From Triglochin maritima (lineage: Eukaryota; Streptophyta; Magnoliopsida; Alismatales; Juncaginaceae), in NCBI GenBank assembly GCA_963682175.1, contig OY821791.1:31680326-31744325 (forward strand): a stretch of DNA of 64,000 nt. Direction: 5' to 3'. Positions 10,577 through 22,981 of the stretch are shown in pieces (within the stretch, counting starts at the first letter, position 1; each line of letters starts with the position of its first letter). Position numbers and translations under genes: made by a program. The notes below the pieces were generated by a model. That model saw nothing but the letters and a program-made list of their open reading frames with translations. It was not told where the DNA came from and did no database searches.

Positions 10577-11246
10577 ATCTCTCATCATACTTGTTTATGT
10601 TAATGCAAAAATTCTTTCTCTCATTAATCTCTCCGTAAATCACCACGAAAATCTCTTAATAGTTTTAAGTTTTTGGAGATAGAAATCTCAGGAGGTTAAA
10701 GAAGGGTTATTAGCTAGATTCAAAGCTTAATTAGAGATTGATTGGCTAGCTCCTTTCTCTCTAATCTTGTTTAGAGTTTGGTGAACACTTGGAGGCGAAT
10801 CGGCGGACGATTCGATGAGCAACGGAACTCCGGATCTTTTGAAAGGTTTTAGAGAATCTTTGGGTATGATCCTCTATCCTTTGTTTATTTTAATATGTGT
10901 AGGAATGCATGATATTAGAATAAACAAATACATGTACGTAAAATCAATGAAAATATGAAATCGATCTTGTATGTTGTATTAATTTTTTTAAAATATATAC
11001 ATACATAGGGACACGAAATCCTACACACACAAGGCACTGCTGGAAAAACATCGGCCAACCGGGTCTCAAGGGTCCTCTTACCCCAACCCCACCATCACAC
11101 ATGCACACAGGGCACCGCTCCTCAGAGCCACAACCATGATCTCTCTCAGTCCGGAATGTCCGTACCGTCACCCCAAAAGGTCGGGGACCCGTTGCCCTCA
11201 AGGCAGATCCAAACCACAAACATCACAAGCAAAATATGCAAAACTG

Positions 11247-11815
11247 GGTCGAAACGGTCGAACGAAATCCACAAACGGTCGACCGAAACCCCACGACTAT
11301 TCCGAAAATAACCAAAACAACGAACACCCAGTCGAACGGCAAAGGGGACCCGTTCGACTGAAAACATCTAGTAAAATCCACCTCACGCTTTAAAAGGCAC
11401 AATCGGTCGAACAAACTAGAAACCACGGTCGACCAGAAAAAGGCAGTAAATTCAGATTTCGAATCAAAATAAACCAGTCGACCGGAACAATAAACGGTCG
11501 AACAAACATTAAGTTAAGTCGTCGGTCGAACGAGGTCTCAGGGCGGTCGACCGTTTTGTGGTGTACACCCCCAACCGACATAAAACAGTGCTTCAGTAGA
11601 ACGGCAAAGAGGACCCGTTCGACCGAAAACACCCATAGTTTGCCTATCATGCTTGACCGGTCTACCACACGAAGCATCGTTCGACCGGTGCAAGGCAGAC
11701 TTCCCAAAATCATACCAACAACGGTCGACCAGTACACCATTCGGTCGACCGAACACAGCAGAAAACTGATGAACTGAAGTCCGACGAGCCTTTCGGCCTA
11801 CCGTCGACCGCTCCA
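11247..11815. repeat. paired-palindrome array 2
   Basis: Motif pairs start at about 11255/11276, 11330/11351, 11404/11426, 11475/11494, 11523/11544, 11595/11616, 11656/11678 and 11722/11742. Within-pair spacing is 19-22 bp; pairs repeat every 48-75 bp. The pair at 11329-11360 forms a perfect 11-bp stem (CAGTCGAACGG / CCGTTCGACTG) with a 10-nt loop. Confidence 0.88.
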
Positions 11816-12043
11816 ACACCCACACGAACTTAGGTGAGCGTAAAAGCAAGCTTAACATACCTTTAAGGCTTGTAGAAGCCTTTGAAGAACCACGGAGAGC
11901 GTTTCCTCGAGAATGCTAAACTCCGGCGAAACCCAACCGAGCAACCGACGATCACGATCACTCGCACAGTTCACTGAACCTCTTCTCCTTGCCGACGACT
12001 ACACCACCATGCACCAGGGAGCTGAGAGGGAGAGAGACGAGTG

Positions 12044-12044
<1 letters not shown>

Positions 12045-12080
<36 letters not shown>
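12045..12080. repeat. (GA)n microsatellite
   Basis: About 17 GA dinucleotides in the leader-like part of the inverted LTR. Confidence 0.95.
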
Positions 12081-12086
<6 letters not shown>

Positions 12087-12260
12087 TCGAGCAAGTGAGA
12101 GGGAGAGAGAAAGAAAATCAAACCTTTAATACTCTTCATAAATCAATCTCCACCATCCACCTCATCCCCTCCAATCCATCCCAGCCGTCCAAACCAAATC
12201 TCTCCCTAATCCACACCTATGCACCAATTAACCCACTTGAGCAAGGGTTGGGATATTACA

Positions 12261-15216
12261 TATATAGCATGATGCGCTTTTGCAATTAACCATAAGAAAG
12301 ATTTGTTGGGTAGAAGAAAAGAGCAGCCCTCGCCTAAAAAATGGTTTGAGATAACCTCTTCATTGCACATTAACAATTTCACATGATGAAATCATAGGTT
12401 AAACTAGATAACCATTGAGTATTATCCGCCTAAAGTGAAATCAACATTTAATTTTAAAAAAACTAATAATAATATAATACCTGAATGTTCAGGATATTTG
12501 ACTTAGGAGTTTCCAGAATAAATATTTGAGCTCCACCAACATATGAAGCAAACCAATGCATTGTAGGGTTGGGGTAAAAATATATCATATTCGACCAATC
12601 TAATCACGATTTTGTAAGAAACTGTTATATTCCAACTTCTAATTTTGCGGAATTGAGAAAAATTATGAAAAATCAACTCACCGAAGTCGAATTCGGAAGC
12701 CTACCAATATTAAGCTATATAGCAAAGAAAAACCTTAAATATTAATTAATAAAAAATAGATAAAGTTCGGTAATAGTAACAACTTAGGCGCCTGCATTGG
12801 GAAAAATACACAACCATTGGATTTTTCCCATTTGAGAGGGTGGTCGGTGCCCTGAGGCATTGAGAAAAAGGAATTAAGGAAATTAAATATAATGAATGAA
12901 TGAACAAGCAATTAAGACAAAATAATAATAATCATAAAAGACGATCCAAGAGCAAAGCAGTGCGAGTGGCAGCATCGGTGTGAAGATTACCGAAGATGGT
13001 GGTGAGGCCGAGAAGGGTAAACTTGACTGGAGTATTGATTATGAGAACATATGTACAACATAGAGTAAGAGCATATGTACAACATGCCCAGATTCTAAGT
13101 TCCATGATAACAACAAAGGGTAAACTTTAGTGGAGTATGGATTATGCAGCGAAGGGTTTACACGTTTAGAAAAAAACATGTAATTTTACTAAGTAAACTA
13201 CTAATATTGTGGGTAAAATAAGTAATCTCGTGAGTATTAGGCACTAACATATACTCGGACTAGTCAATAGTCATCGGTGGACAATGTCTCTCTAACTTGG
13301 AGATGCACCAGACAAAAAAATAATCTAGGAAAAAATGAGCGAGAATATGCAATTTAAATAAATATGAAATGGTGGATAAACTAACAGCATTGCTAGATTT
13401 GAAGTTGAACTATGATCGAAATCCTGGAAATCAGTTGCTCATTTGCAAGGAGAACTACAAACATATTCGGTGTTCAAATATTTGGTACATAATTTAGACA
13501 AAGGAACCATTGCATCGAGAGAAAAGAGATGCAACGACATACCTTTCGAAAATTCGAGATCTACATATATAACAATGGTGTTTATTGTTTGACCAAGGAT
13601 TGAAAGGTGCCTAGTAGGGGGCGAAGGGTACCCAGTCGCCTAATATTCTGTCCGAAGCATTAATTTTTTTATCAACCTTCGAATTTCAGAAGAAAAAATA
13701 CTAAAAAATTGATGCATAAAATTTTAGATAAATGAATTTATGAAAACGTTGACAGATGAGAGTGAGAGATTCTGGCTAAAACGAAGTAAGAAAAATGTGA
13801 ACCATATATACTGCCATGACATAGACATGTTAGAATGTCTTCAAACATGAACAAAAGTGTAAAGCTCGACCTCCATATTAACCTCAAGCCCTTGAAAAAT
13901 AAATTAAGGTGCTTGAAACAAAGTTAAAATAACTTATCAACCAACAAATTACTGAAGGAAAGAAAAACTAAAAGGAAAAAACATCATATTATATGCTTGT
14001 TGAAGGAACTCAATAGTAGTTATGTGAAACAGTCAATAACTAAAAGTGAAAGATTTGAGAAGGAAAAATGCAAACTATATATAAAAAATGAAGATCATGA
14101 TTAAAAATACAAAGGTCGAACCAAAAAAGCAAAATTCAAACAAAAAAAACAACAAAACAAAACCAACTTACTTGATTAAATTAAAAATTGACTTTTAATT
14201 GCTTTGCTTAACTCTATCCATGTATTACAGGTCTTTAAACTGAAGTATGTAGATCCAAAGTACGAATTTGAAAGCCAAATTAGCAGTTCGATCCGGTGAA
14301 AATAAAAACTAAAGAGAGAGAGAGAGAGAGAGATGCAATACATGTTGGCTTTGGTAATCAAACTCACCCATGATAGTTTGGCCTGAACTGTCCTGAGGAT
14401 TATTATATATGTTTATTGGAACAACTTAATTGCTCAGACTTCAACTTAGAATATGATTCGAAGGGAAGGAGGGACATGAAAATTCTAGAACCGGTGCTCG
14501 CGAACTTGTCTTAAAAATCAATAATGATATGATCCCAACCTGTTTTTATTGGCCTGATTTGGATGGTTCCTAGAGTTGCATTATTGTAAGTAAACCGTTC
14601 TTATCGTCGTTGTCCATCACATGGCAAATTAAAGTGCACAAGAGTGGAATTTAGTTGAAAAACAGTGAAAACTTGAGGTTTATTGGATATGAGATGTCAA
14701 AATGCAAATATGACCACTGTGCTGTTTCTCCGAAATCAATGTAAAAACAGATCTACTTTCACAAATACTTATTTTCCACTGCAGTATAGATGGCTCGGAA
14801 TAACTCATGTCATTTCATTCTCTAATAATTGTACCAACTCCATAACATACTCTAACAAACATAATAATAGACATAATCATCTTACGCCAAACACAAATTA
14901 CTGAAAGAAAAGCATATTAAATAAATTTAAGCTGGATCATAGGAATTAATAGCTCTTTATTGTAAATCATGAAAGACACCATAATGCAAAACAAACAAAA
15001 CTGCCATAATGTCGTCCATTTTCCGTTGCCCATTATGTCGTCAAGGCCGGGGCTTCTGCATCCATTGAGATCCACTTGCAGTAGATATGCACAAAAGGTA
15101 TGTACGTGGTAATGTAAAACAGAACTGCATTTCTCATGAATTAATATCTATTTTCACAATTTTTTAATTTCAACTGCAGATGTAATTTTTAAGGTTGAAC
15201 TTTGAACTATATGGTA
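12261..15216. other. AT-rich gene-poor stretch
   Basis: About 3 kb without a credible reading frame. It holds a (GA)n tract near 14312-14332 and A/T tracts. It may be decayed transposon or intergenic DNA; I see no family signature. Confidence 0.5.
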
Positions 15217-15365
15217 CAAGCTAAGTGGCTTATCCAAGCCACACTAATACAAAAATAATATCAGGTTACTGCATGGACTTGATCACATCACACACTAATA
15301 TTAACAAAGCAAAATCCAACAGTACAATATGAAGATAAACGATGCAAATCACAGGCAATAATACA
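15217..15365. repeat. dispersed repeat, copy 2
   Basis: Partner of 9055-9200. It runs on into 'ttaacgtggaaacccttcctcgacgtgac', a phrase that looks like dispersed-repeat DNA. Confidence 0.7.
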
Positions 15366-16279
15366 GATACAAATGCTGAATTGAGATGATGCAAAATTTA
15401 CACACAAAAACCACGACACACAAGATTAACGTGGAAACCCTTCCTCGACGTGACAAAGGGAAAAACCATGGGTGGGGAGGTCCGGCGAATCTTCCACTAT
15501 CGAAAATCAGAAACTAGTACAATAAATCTTCTTCTTGCTCATGAAAATTAATAATGTAGAAAATAATTTTCAATGCAAGTCATATACCATTAGTTTGCAT
15601 AATTAGAACCAACATCGAAAAGAAAAGTTGGCAAGAAAAAAGAAGTATGGTGTCTAAAACGAAGCAAATTTACCTGGCTCCTCAAGCTCATTATGTTGGT
15701 CTGCGGTTGATCACGATCACATTTTCAGACCTCAAACTAAATGCATTTAGGAAACCCATCAAGGACAAATATTGCCTTGCTGCTGTAAACTAGAATATCT
15801 GAACTCCAGAATAAAGTAAAAAAGTCCAAATGGATTTTGCTGTCTTGTTGATATGGTCTTCCCATAGAGAGACAAACTTATGGGTATCCTGGGGATGGAA
15901 AACAAATTATTTACAATGAAAAATAGTTGATGCACAAGTATAAAGCACAAAAGGTAGAATTCATAAAAACTTACTATATTGAAAATACTTTGGATGCTCC
16001 AACTCAATATGTGAGAGATAGTGAATACCATACATGATAGATTGAAATAAAAACATATAAATAAACAAGTTGATGCTCCATCACATGAATGACAGAATGA
16101 GGTGCTCTTGCAGCTCTTTATTTATAAAGTTTAGCACATCCTAAAATGAAAAGAAACAAATTGTTAGGAGAAGGAAGGAAATAAAATAAGTGCAAAATCT
16201 TGAAGAAAGTTTCAGTGAGAAGAAACTAACCAATGACTTGAAACCTTCAGCACATACAACCCCATAAAGCATATGCTTT
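15366..16279. other. non-coding DNA next to the resistance-gene relic
   Basis: No supported gene. It lies downstream (3') of the minus-strand LRR relic and may be its old 3' flank. Confidence 0.4.
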
Positions 16280-16465
16280 TTAAAAACGGAATAGTAGCCT
16301 GCATATGAGCCATTGGGAATCGTCTTCCACATAAGGTATGTAGCCGGAGCCATCCAAGCAGAGAGATGGTATGTTGGAGATTTTGTGCCAATCTGAGCCG
16401 ACGTCCTTCTGGCAATCTGAGCCATACATACCAAAGGGACTAAGGAGTTGGTGATTCTGCACCAC
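16280..16465 (-). pseudogene. duplicated C-terminal tail of an LRR resistance gene
   Basis: The minus strand reads CQKDVGSDWHKISNIPSLCLD, a near copy of the tail CQKDIGSDWPKILNIPSVLI that ends the neighbouring LRR relic at about 16480-16530. Only the last ~20 residues of homology are present, followed by unrelated sequence. A partial tandem duplication of the gene's 3' end is the simplest reading. Confidence 0.65.
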
Positions 16466-16471
16466 TCATCA

Positions 16472-18226
16472 TCATATTAGCACGGAAGGTATGTTTAAGA
16501 TTTTGGGCCAATCTGAGCCGATGTCCTTCTGGCAAGATTCCTTGATAAATGGGCATTCAGAAATGTCCAAATAGAAGAGAGAGGGAGGGAGGCCATCAGC
16601 CGGAAATGACTTGATTTTGGGACATTTCCATACGCGCAAGGTCTCAAGAGAGGTGAGGTGGTCAAGATTTTCTGGAAGAGACTCTAGGTTTGAACAATTA
16701 TAGAACTTCAAATAACGGAGAGAGGGAGGGAGGTCATAGCTCGACAGAGACTTGATCTTCGGACATTTCCACAGCTCCAAACTCTGAAGAGAGGTGAGGT
16801 GGTCAAGATTTTCTGGAAGAGATTCTAGGTTTGAACAACCATTGAATTCCAACTCACAGAGAGAGGGGAGGAGGCCAAAATTCAGCATCGACTCAATCAT
16901 CTCACAGTTTGAGATGATGAACCATCGGAGAGATGGAGGGAGGATAGAACCTGATAAGGACTTGATCTTGTTACACCTCGAGATGTCTAACTGTACTACA
17001 GAGGTGAGAGTCCAGATGTCCACTGACACTAAGTTCATCCAATTTGTGATTACCAACGATTTAAGTGAGGTCATATTTTGCCACACTTCTCCCTTGAGTT
17101 TTGTGATATGAGGCAAACCTTCAATGCTCAACTCCATAAGAGATGTGAGCTTCTCAAAGCTCTTTCACATAAGAACTACCATTTCATCATGGGTGAACAA
17201 AGATGGGTCAAAAGAAGTTGGTCCTACTCGAATTATTAGTTTACTGTGTGAAGAAGGCAAAATCCATGTTTTCATCACCATGTCATACCATAGAGCATGA
17301 CAATTAGATATTTCCAAATAGTCAAGGGAATCAAGACCTTCAAAACTTGAACCCAGCGATAACTCCTTACATTATGACATCCTCAACCCCGAGAGCTTTG
17401 GAGCCTTACAAACTAATATTTTATTTAGTTTCGAACAATCATTGATTTCAAGATATTGCAACTCTAGATGCCCAAGAGATTTTACAGTGTGCAAGTTCGA
17501 GCAGGTATTTAAAACAAACTTTTGTAGAATTGGTAAAGATTCGTTCTCGTTCTCCTCCCAAGGTGGAAACTCTGCACCACCATAGTTGTATATTTCCAGA
17601 ATTCTAAGGTACTTACAGGGTTGGAGGCCACAAAGAATTTCATCATAAGGAATGCGGTCTCTTATTTCCAATGACCATTTCAGGGTGTGGGAAACGAGGT
17701 GTTGTTTATCATTTAATCTCGCTCTAATCGCTTCCTTTTTGCTAGAAACATTCTCAAGATACTCAATCTCAAGTTCACGAATGTTGTTCATATTCTCCAA
17801 TTATGCCACTCTATGACCAGCTTGTTTTGACATGTGGAAACATATTTCTTGCAGTGAGGTTAGGTTTCCAATACTTTTAATTGATGATGTTGAAACTGTT
17901 GCAACTGATGTGTATAGATGTCGCAAGTTCACTAATTTAAGGATTCCAACTGGGAACCTTTTCAAGTGTCGACAACCATTGACGTTCAACACTTGGAGAT
18001 TGTAGAAAGTGCACAAAGATTCAGGCAAACATCTGATATCTGCACCTCTGAGATCATGATAGAGGAGATGCTTAAAGTGGCATCTAGAAAGTGGTTCTAT
18101 AAAGCTCATGCCACTCATCACTAATTCACGCAGATGCTTTGCTTCAATGCATATTCCATGTAGACCATTGTTAATATCGAACCCACACCACATCCACAAA
18201 TTCAAAGCACAATCTGTCAAAGTCAT
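16472..18226 (-). pseudogene. CC-NBS-LRR (RPP13-like) resistance gene relic, LRR domain only
   Basis: A single minus-strand frame of about 585 codons encodes leucine-rich repeats of the type found in CNL immune receptors. It begins with LPESLCTFYNLQVLNVNGC and LVNLRHLY (about 18070-17930) and ends with repeated NLESLPENLDHLTSL units and the tail CPFIKESCQKDIGSDWPKI. Such proteins recognise pathogen effectors in the cytoplasm. The coiled-coil and NB-ARC (P-loop, GLPL, MHD) parts are missing, because sequence homology stops near 18230 where Athila-type DNA begins. The frame has three premature stops: TAA at 17803-17801, TAA at 17374-17372 and TGA at 17167-17165. The first falls where GQLENMNN is usual in this family, so CAA to TAA is likely. 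Two adjacent LRR pairs at 16650-16840 are nearly identical in DNA, a recent internal duplication. Confidence 0.87.
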
Positions 18227-18599
18227 ACTCCTAGTCCGTCTGAAGGACTTGGGGTTTCAATTCACGATCACTTGGTGTAGGATACAATCCAAATTAAAAA
18301 TAACATGGACTAGACACAGGATTGTGCCTTATCTTTTTGTCTCATGGCCCTTGTGCCACATGATCGTAATGTTGTGTTCCTCAAGGACCCACCTTTGGTG
18401 AAGCAGTAGCTCCCTAATACTCCTATCGTCATAAGAACTGACGAGGGTATCGAGATGTCTTTAGAGGATATCTTGGGTAAAAGACCCACCTTTTGTTCGC
18501 CTAATGTGTCGAGCAAGCATAATGATTGACATCATTTCATGCTTACATTTGCATCTTATATCCATTATCTTTCACCAAAATAATGCTACGTGACGAGTT

Positions 18600-20505
18600 T
18601 GAAGGGAATGTGTTCTAAAAGTTTTACTTTTAAATGTCAATTATTATGAATTGAATGAGAAATCATTTTGTTCCTTGTTTATGTTATTCGTCTTTTAGAA
18701 GTGTTAAGGAAGAGGCTCTTGGTCCTTAACCGTAGAGCTCTAAAAGATATTGGTTTACATAAAACAAAAGATATTCGCAATTATGGTAATTAACATGGGA
18801 CATTAATTACCGGGTTAAGATTGTCGTGTTGGTCATAGATCATTGTAGCTCTACAAGTGAGTGACAACACGGGTACACAAAAGAGGAAAATAGTACTTTT
18901 GTATACTGAATTGACCTAACAAGTATAATATTATAGAAATGTGTTTCTGTGTCATTAATATTTTACTGTGTCCTTGGTCCTTTGATATGAGACTTATATC
19001 CGATCGCTTAAGGAGTTCTTAATTAGACTAGTGTCTTAAGCTATCGATGAGTGTAGTGTAAAGGCATTAGTTGGTTAAGTACAACTTTTGTTGGAGAAGA
19101 TAGCTAGTCAAAAGATTATCATTGCCCCTCTTAATTGAGTAATGATATTAATGGGCCCCTTGATAAAGCAAAGTTATAATGTGCACAATGTGATTTGAGT
19201 TAAGTCACATATTTATAACTAGCTTAAAGAGATCAAGAAATGAATACTAATATACAAAGATGACACAATACTACTTTGTATGTATTCTTAATATCATGAG
19301 GCAAGGGACGGACACAAGTGGTGCACTCCATCACTAATTGGATCGGGTTTTGGTTCGAGCTGAATTAAGACATCTAGCTAATTGGGAACTATAATGTGTA
19401 GCTAGATACCGCTTATAGTTTGTGATGTTAAGCTATTAATATCACTGCCAATTTAGTTTAGATCCTCCCATAGGTCACACCATAAAACTGGGAAACAAGA
19501 AGGTGATTTTATGTTCATATGATGTATCGAGTTTCGTATACATGTGGTGAATCGATAAAATCATTATGTCATGAAAATGACATATTTAGAATCATGAATT
19601 TATATATGAGATGTAAATATATCATGGGGTGTGATTGTTTGATATTACATATGATGATATATTGCATAGGATATATAAATTAGCTATAACCCCAAAGATC
19701 GAATTTTGTTGGGAATTAATCCAAAATTCGATAAGGCAAATTAATTAATTAAATTTGCTAAAACCCCAAATACGAATTTTGTTGGGAATTAAACCAAAAT
19801 TCGATAAAGGCAAATTAATTAAATTTCCTAAAACAAAAAAAAAACGAATTTTGTTGGGAATTAATCCAAAATTCGATAAAGGCAAATTAATTAAGGAATT
19901 ATTGATCATGGTTTTGACTTGGTCAATTATGATTAAATTTGGATGTGGATTAATAAATTTAATATTGAGAATTGGTCTTAAGAGAGAAAAACATGGAAGA
20001 ATGGGTCAATGCATAGCCCATGATGTGCAAATTAAAGGAGCCTATAAATAGGCCTAATTTCCTTCATTAAAAATAAATATATGCAAAATTCTCTCTCTCT
20101 CTAACCACCTCTAATTAATCCATCCGAAATTCCTTAGTTAATTTGAGTTTTTGGAGAGTAAAATCTCAGGAAAGAAAAAGGGGGTTATTAGCTAGATTCT
20201 AAACCCGTTTGGAGATTGATTGGCTAGCTCCTTTCTCTCCAACCTTGTTTAGAGTTTGGTGAACACTCAGAGGCAATCCACCGGGCGATTCGACCGGCAA
20301 CGCAACTCCGGATCTTCAAGAGGTTTTAGAGAACCTCTAGGTATGATTCTAATTGCAATTGTTTGTTTGTTCTAATGCATGTTAAATAATTAGGACAAAC
20401 AAATGCATGTCTATATGAAAATCGAAGAAAATATGAATGTTTCGATCCTATATGTTTATAAAATTTCGAAAAATATATACATACTATAGGGCACGAAATC
20501 CAACA
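18600..20505 (+). repeat. 5' LTR of the copia element
   Basis: 1906 bp, TGAAGGGAATGTG ... CACGAAATCCAACA. It contains three tandem AT-rich units of about 60-65 bp (about 19700-19895; each with GAATTTTGTTGGGAATTAA) and a TATA box CTATAAATAGG (about 20042). Confidence 0.96.
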
Positions 20506-20506
20506 G

Positions 20507-20518
20507 TGGTATCAGAGC
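20507..20518 (+). promoter_or_regulatory. primer-binding site, initiator tRNA-Met
   Basis: TGGTATCAGAGC, complementary to the 3' end of plant initiator tRNA-Met, begins one base after the 5' LTR. Minus-strand DNA synthesis is primed here. Confidence 0.95.
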
Positions 20519-21221
20519 TTTTGATTCATATTATATTTGATTTAGACTATAAAATCAATCTAGGCTACCATCTAGAATCAAAACAATTCGGTTTTGTGTC
20601 TTTTTCGAGTTTTTCGATGTTTTGTTGATAAAATTCTAATAAATTCGTTTTGATGGTTTTATATGTTTTAAAACATCACACATGATTGTTAGAATTGAAA
20701 TTTAGACATTTGTCTAATTTATAGAATTTTCGTTTTATTTTAAATGATTATTTTATAAAGGAATCAACAAAGTCGAAAAGGACTAATGTTCATCTTTCCT
20801 TTTGGAAATTGGATGAACGGCGGTTTAAAATAATTAATTTTGAACTATGGATGCATGAAAATCATTTTAATGGATTTCAAATGATTTTTCTAGAATTGTT
20901 TGATTTTAGATGCTTGATAATCTAGATTAAATAGTTTAGATTGGACATACGTGTATGCGTTGCTCGAGTTGTTTTTGCAGGAATTGTGAGTTTGTATGTT
21001 CCAAATCAACAGCTATGAATGTTTATAATTGTTATAATACAGGGGCTTATGTATGTAAAAGCCAAATTCTCTATTTCCATCTTTTAGATAAATTGCATAT
21101 GCATATGAGAGGTTTTTACATAAAACTTGCACTAGTTGGTTTTTATCGAATGTAAGGAGCATGTTTATTTTCTGTAAAATCTACATCTCCGGTGTAAGAG
21201 GAAGTCGCCGCTGTAGCGCAT

Positions 21222-21268
21222 CGATCGAGGATCGAGGATCAGGGATCGAGGATCAAGGATCGAAGGGA
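21222..21268 (+). repeat. short GGATCGA tandem repeat in the copia leader
   Basis: Six imperfect 6-8-bp units (GGATCGA, GGATCA, GGATCAA) between primer site and gag. Confidence 0.85.
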
Positions 21269-22009
21269 ACATATACACTCACACGATATGGATTGTGTGA
21301 ATGTTTAATTTCTGTTTTTTTTTAATTTCTGCTATGCATGTGATGAATGTGGTGAATGTTAGGATGTGTATGAATATTAATATGCATGATAACCTAAAAT
21401 TCCAAATCACATGTAAATATATGAAATTGTCCAACAAAAATTAAGAATAATTTCCTTCTTATTTCATCCACTGGCAGTCATTGATCGAGGGATACTCTGC
21501 TCGCCCTTAGCGGGAGATAGCTCCCTCCATCTTTGGGAATAGTGGGAGATATAATGGTTGTCTGTTGTTGTGCCACAATTAAATGTATGAGGTGTGATTC
21601 ACCCTAGTGAACCCCGAGTATGTTTAGTTGTGAATACAATGGATAAACGTATCTCGTATCAAATGAAAATAAGTTTTCTTAACATTACCTAGAGCCCTAG
21701 CTCGGTTTTGGGAAAAAGTTTTTCTTACGAGGATAGGTCGCATTCCCTCATAATTAAAACAACAAGAATCACAAAAGTTTGAAGATGCTAATATTGCTAA
21801 AATTCAAAAAGGTTGTGATTAGAAAATGTTTTCTTACCTTGATATTATAATGTATTCGATAGCCCTTAGCTAGTCTATATTACAATTGATAGGATCTTGG
21901 ATTGTTGCATTTATGGGCAAGATTTTATTTGCAATATTTACATATTCGATATATGTATGCATTAAAACATAAAATTGGCATTATAACCTATATAATTTAT
22001 TTTGTAGAA

Positions 22010-22981
22010 ATGACTAATATCCAACCAATTGTGCGATCTATGATCGAAAAGAATCCTTTGCAAAATGATGGCTCAAACTTCATGAAATGGCAACTCAATC
22101 TTAATATCGTGTTGAGGTTTGAAAAACTATCTCATATTTTGGATGGTGAAATCCCAAAATTGAATGAGAAGACAACCGATAATGAGAAAAAGGCGATAGC
22201 CAAGTGGGAAGACCAAGAGAACCAAGTTCACGGTCTTATGCTAGCATCCATGGGTGACTCGCTTCAAGTGAAATACTTGGATTCAAAACCCAAGAAGACC
22301 ATGGAAGCTTTAACAAAGATGTTCATGGATAGTGCCCGAAAGGAGCGCTATATGACCACCATCGCACTCACAAGGTGTCATATGGCGGAGGGAACATCGG
22401 TATCTATGCATTTTCTCACGATGCAAGGATACCTTGAGAAATTGTCGAAGCTCTCTTCTCCAATGCCCGAGGACATTGCCGAAGATTTGATTCTTGGCTC
22501 TCTAGCCCCGTCCTTTAAGGACTTTGTGATGCACTATCATGTGCGTGAAAAAGGGGTGAGTCTTGAGGAGCTTCACAACGCTCTCAAAACGGCTGAAGTT
22601 GACATGGGCAAAGGTCGGAACAATCACGTCCTAGCCGTCCATGAGAGGAGCAAAAAGATCAACAAAGGTAAAGGCAAATTTACCAAAGATACGTCAATCG
22701 AGAGCAAGGGAGTAGGAGGTGCTCAAAGGAGTGCCTCAAGGGGGAAATCTTTGAAATCTCCAACTCCCAACACGGAGTGCTTTCACTGCGGTGAAAAGGG
22801 ACACATCCGACCTAATTGCCCCAAATACAAGGAAGACCTTGAAAATGGGATGATTGAACGTAGGCGCCCGAGAAACGCCATAGGTATGCTTGTTATTGGG
22901 ATAAATTTAATCACCTCTGTCCTTGATTTGGTAATGGTTACCGGGTCTTATGCTCACATAATTTTGATGTGCAGCTGTTGA
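22010..22981 (+). CDS. copia gag (capsid and nucleocapsid)
   Basis: This is an open frame of 323 residues. Gag packages element RNA into virus-like particles in the cytoplasm. A UBN2-type gag core covers about residues 15-215 (NFMKWQLNLNIVLRFE near the start, EDLILGSLAPSFKDFVMHY in the middle). A CCHC zinc knuckle lies at about residues 257-270 (CFHCGEKGHIRPNC, spacing CX2CX4HX4C). I chose the ATG at 22010 because the sequence before it is hydrophobic, AT-rich and unlike gag; the frame itself is open from 21902. The knuckle is followed by a run into the remnant protease, where LVMVTGSYAH stands in place of the usual DTGC-type catalytic site, and a stop. It is the only intact reading frame in the element. 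Confidence 0.85.
   Translation: MTNIQPIVRSMIEKNPLQNDGSNFMKWQLNLNIVLRFEKLSHILDGEIPKLNEKTTDNEKKAIAKWEDQENQVHGLMLASMGDSLQVKYLDSKPKKTMEALTKMFMDSARKERYMTTIALTRCHMAEGTSVSMHFLTMQGYLEKLSKLSSPMPEDIAEDLILGSLAPSFKDFVMHYHVREKGVSLEELHNALKTAEVDMGKGRNNHVLAVHERSKKINKGKGKFTKDTSIESKGVGGAQRSASRGKSLKSPTPNTECFHCGEKGHIRPNCPKYKEDLENGMIERRRPRNAIGMLVIGINLITSVLDLVMVTGSYAHIILMCSC

Larger units (their letters stand above)
9693..11025 (+). mobile_element. copia-type LTR fragment, 5' truncated, with paired-palindrome array
   Basis: It is homologous to the right part of the intact copia LTR at 18600-20505: 'gatcctcctataggtcacacc', 'ctagctcctttctctc', 'ggtgaacact' and 'cggatctt' blocks, and the 3' terminus 'cacgaaatcctaca'. 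The first ~850 bp of the LTR are missing. Where the intact copy has three tandem AT-rich units, this copy has about 380 bp packed with CGGTCGACCG-like palindromes. A TATA box (CTATAAAAGG, about 10567) follows. Confidence 0.8.
11026..12260 (-). mobile_element. chromovirus-like LTR, family X copy 2 (3' truncated)
   Basis: Read on the minus strand from 12260 it starts TGTAATATCCCAACCCTTGC, then a CT-rich leader, a conserved splice-donor-like GTATGT (11860-11855), an 8-pair palindrome array, and two copies of the 'ggtgccttgtgtg ... gaggacccttgagaccc' unit. It breaks off at 11026 against the end of the copia-type LTR. Block order matches 61691-63425 but the sequence is well diverged, so both are old. 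There is no coding capacity; long frames within it are by-products of the array. The Tekay/Del-like assignment rests on the LTR termini. Confidence 0.65.

Noticed and set aside
11390..11858. Reading frames of more than 100 codons on the minus strand
   Set aside because: They run through the palindrome array, whose repeats avoid stops in some frames. The corresponding frames in copy 1 (62073-62633) are not the same peptides.
22010..22981. Host gene encoding a zinc-knuckle protein
   Set aside because: The frame lies between two LTRs with a tRNA-Met primer site and has the gag core; it is retrotransposon gag.
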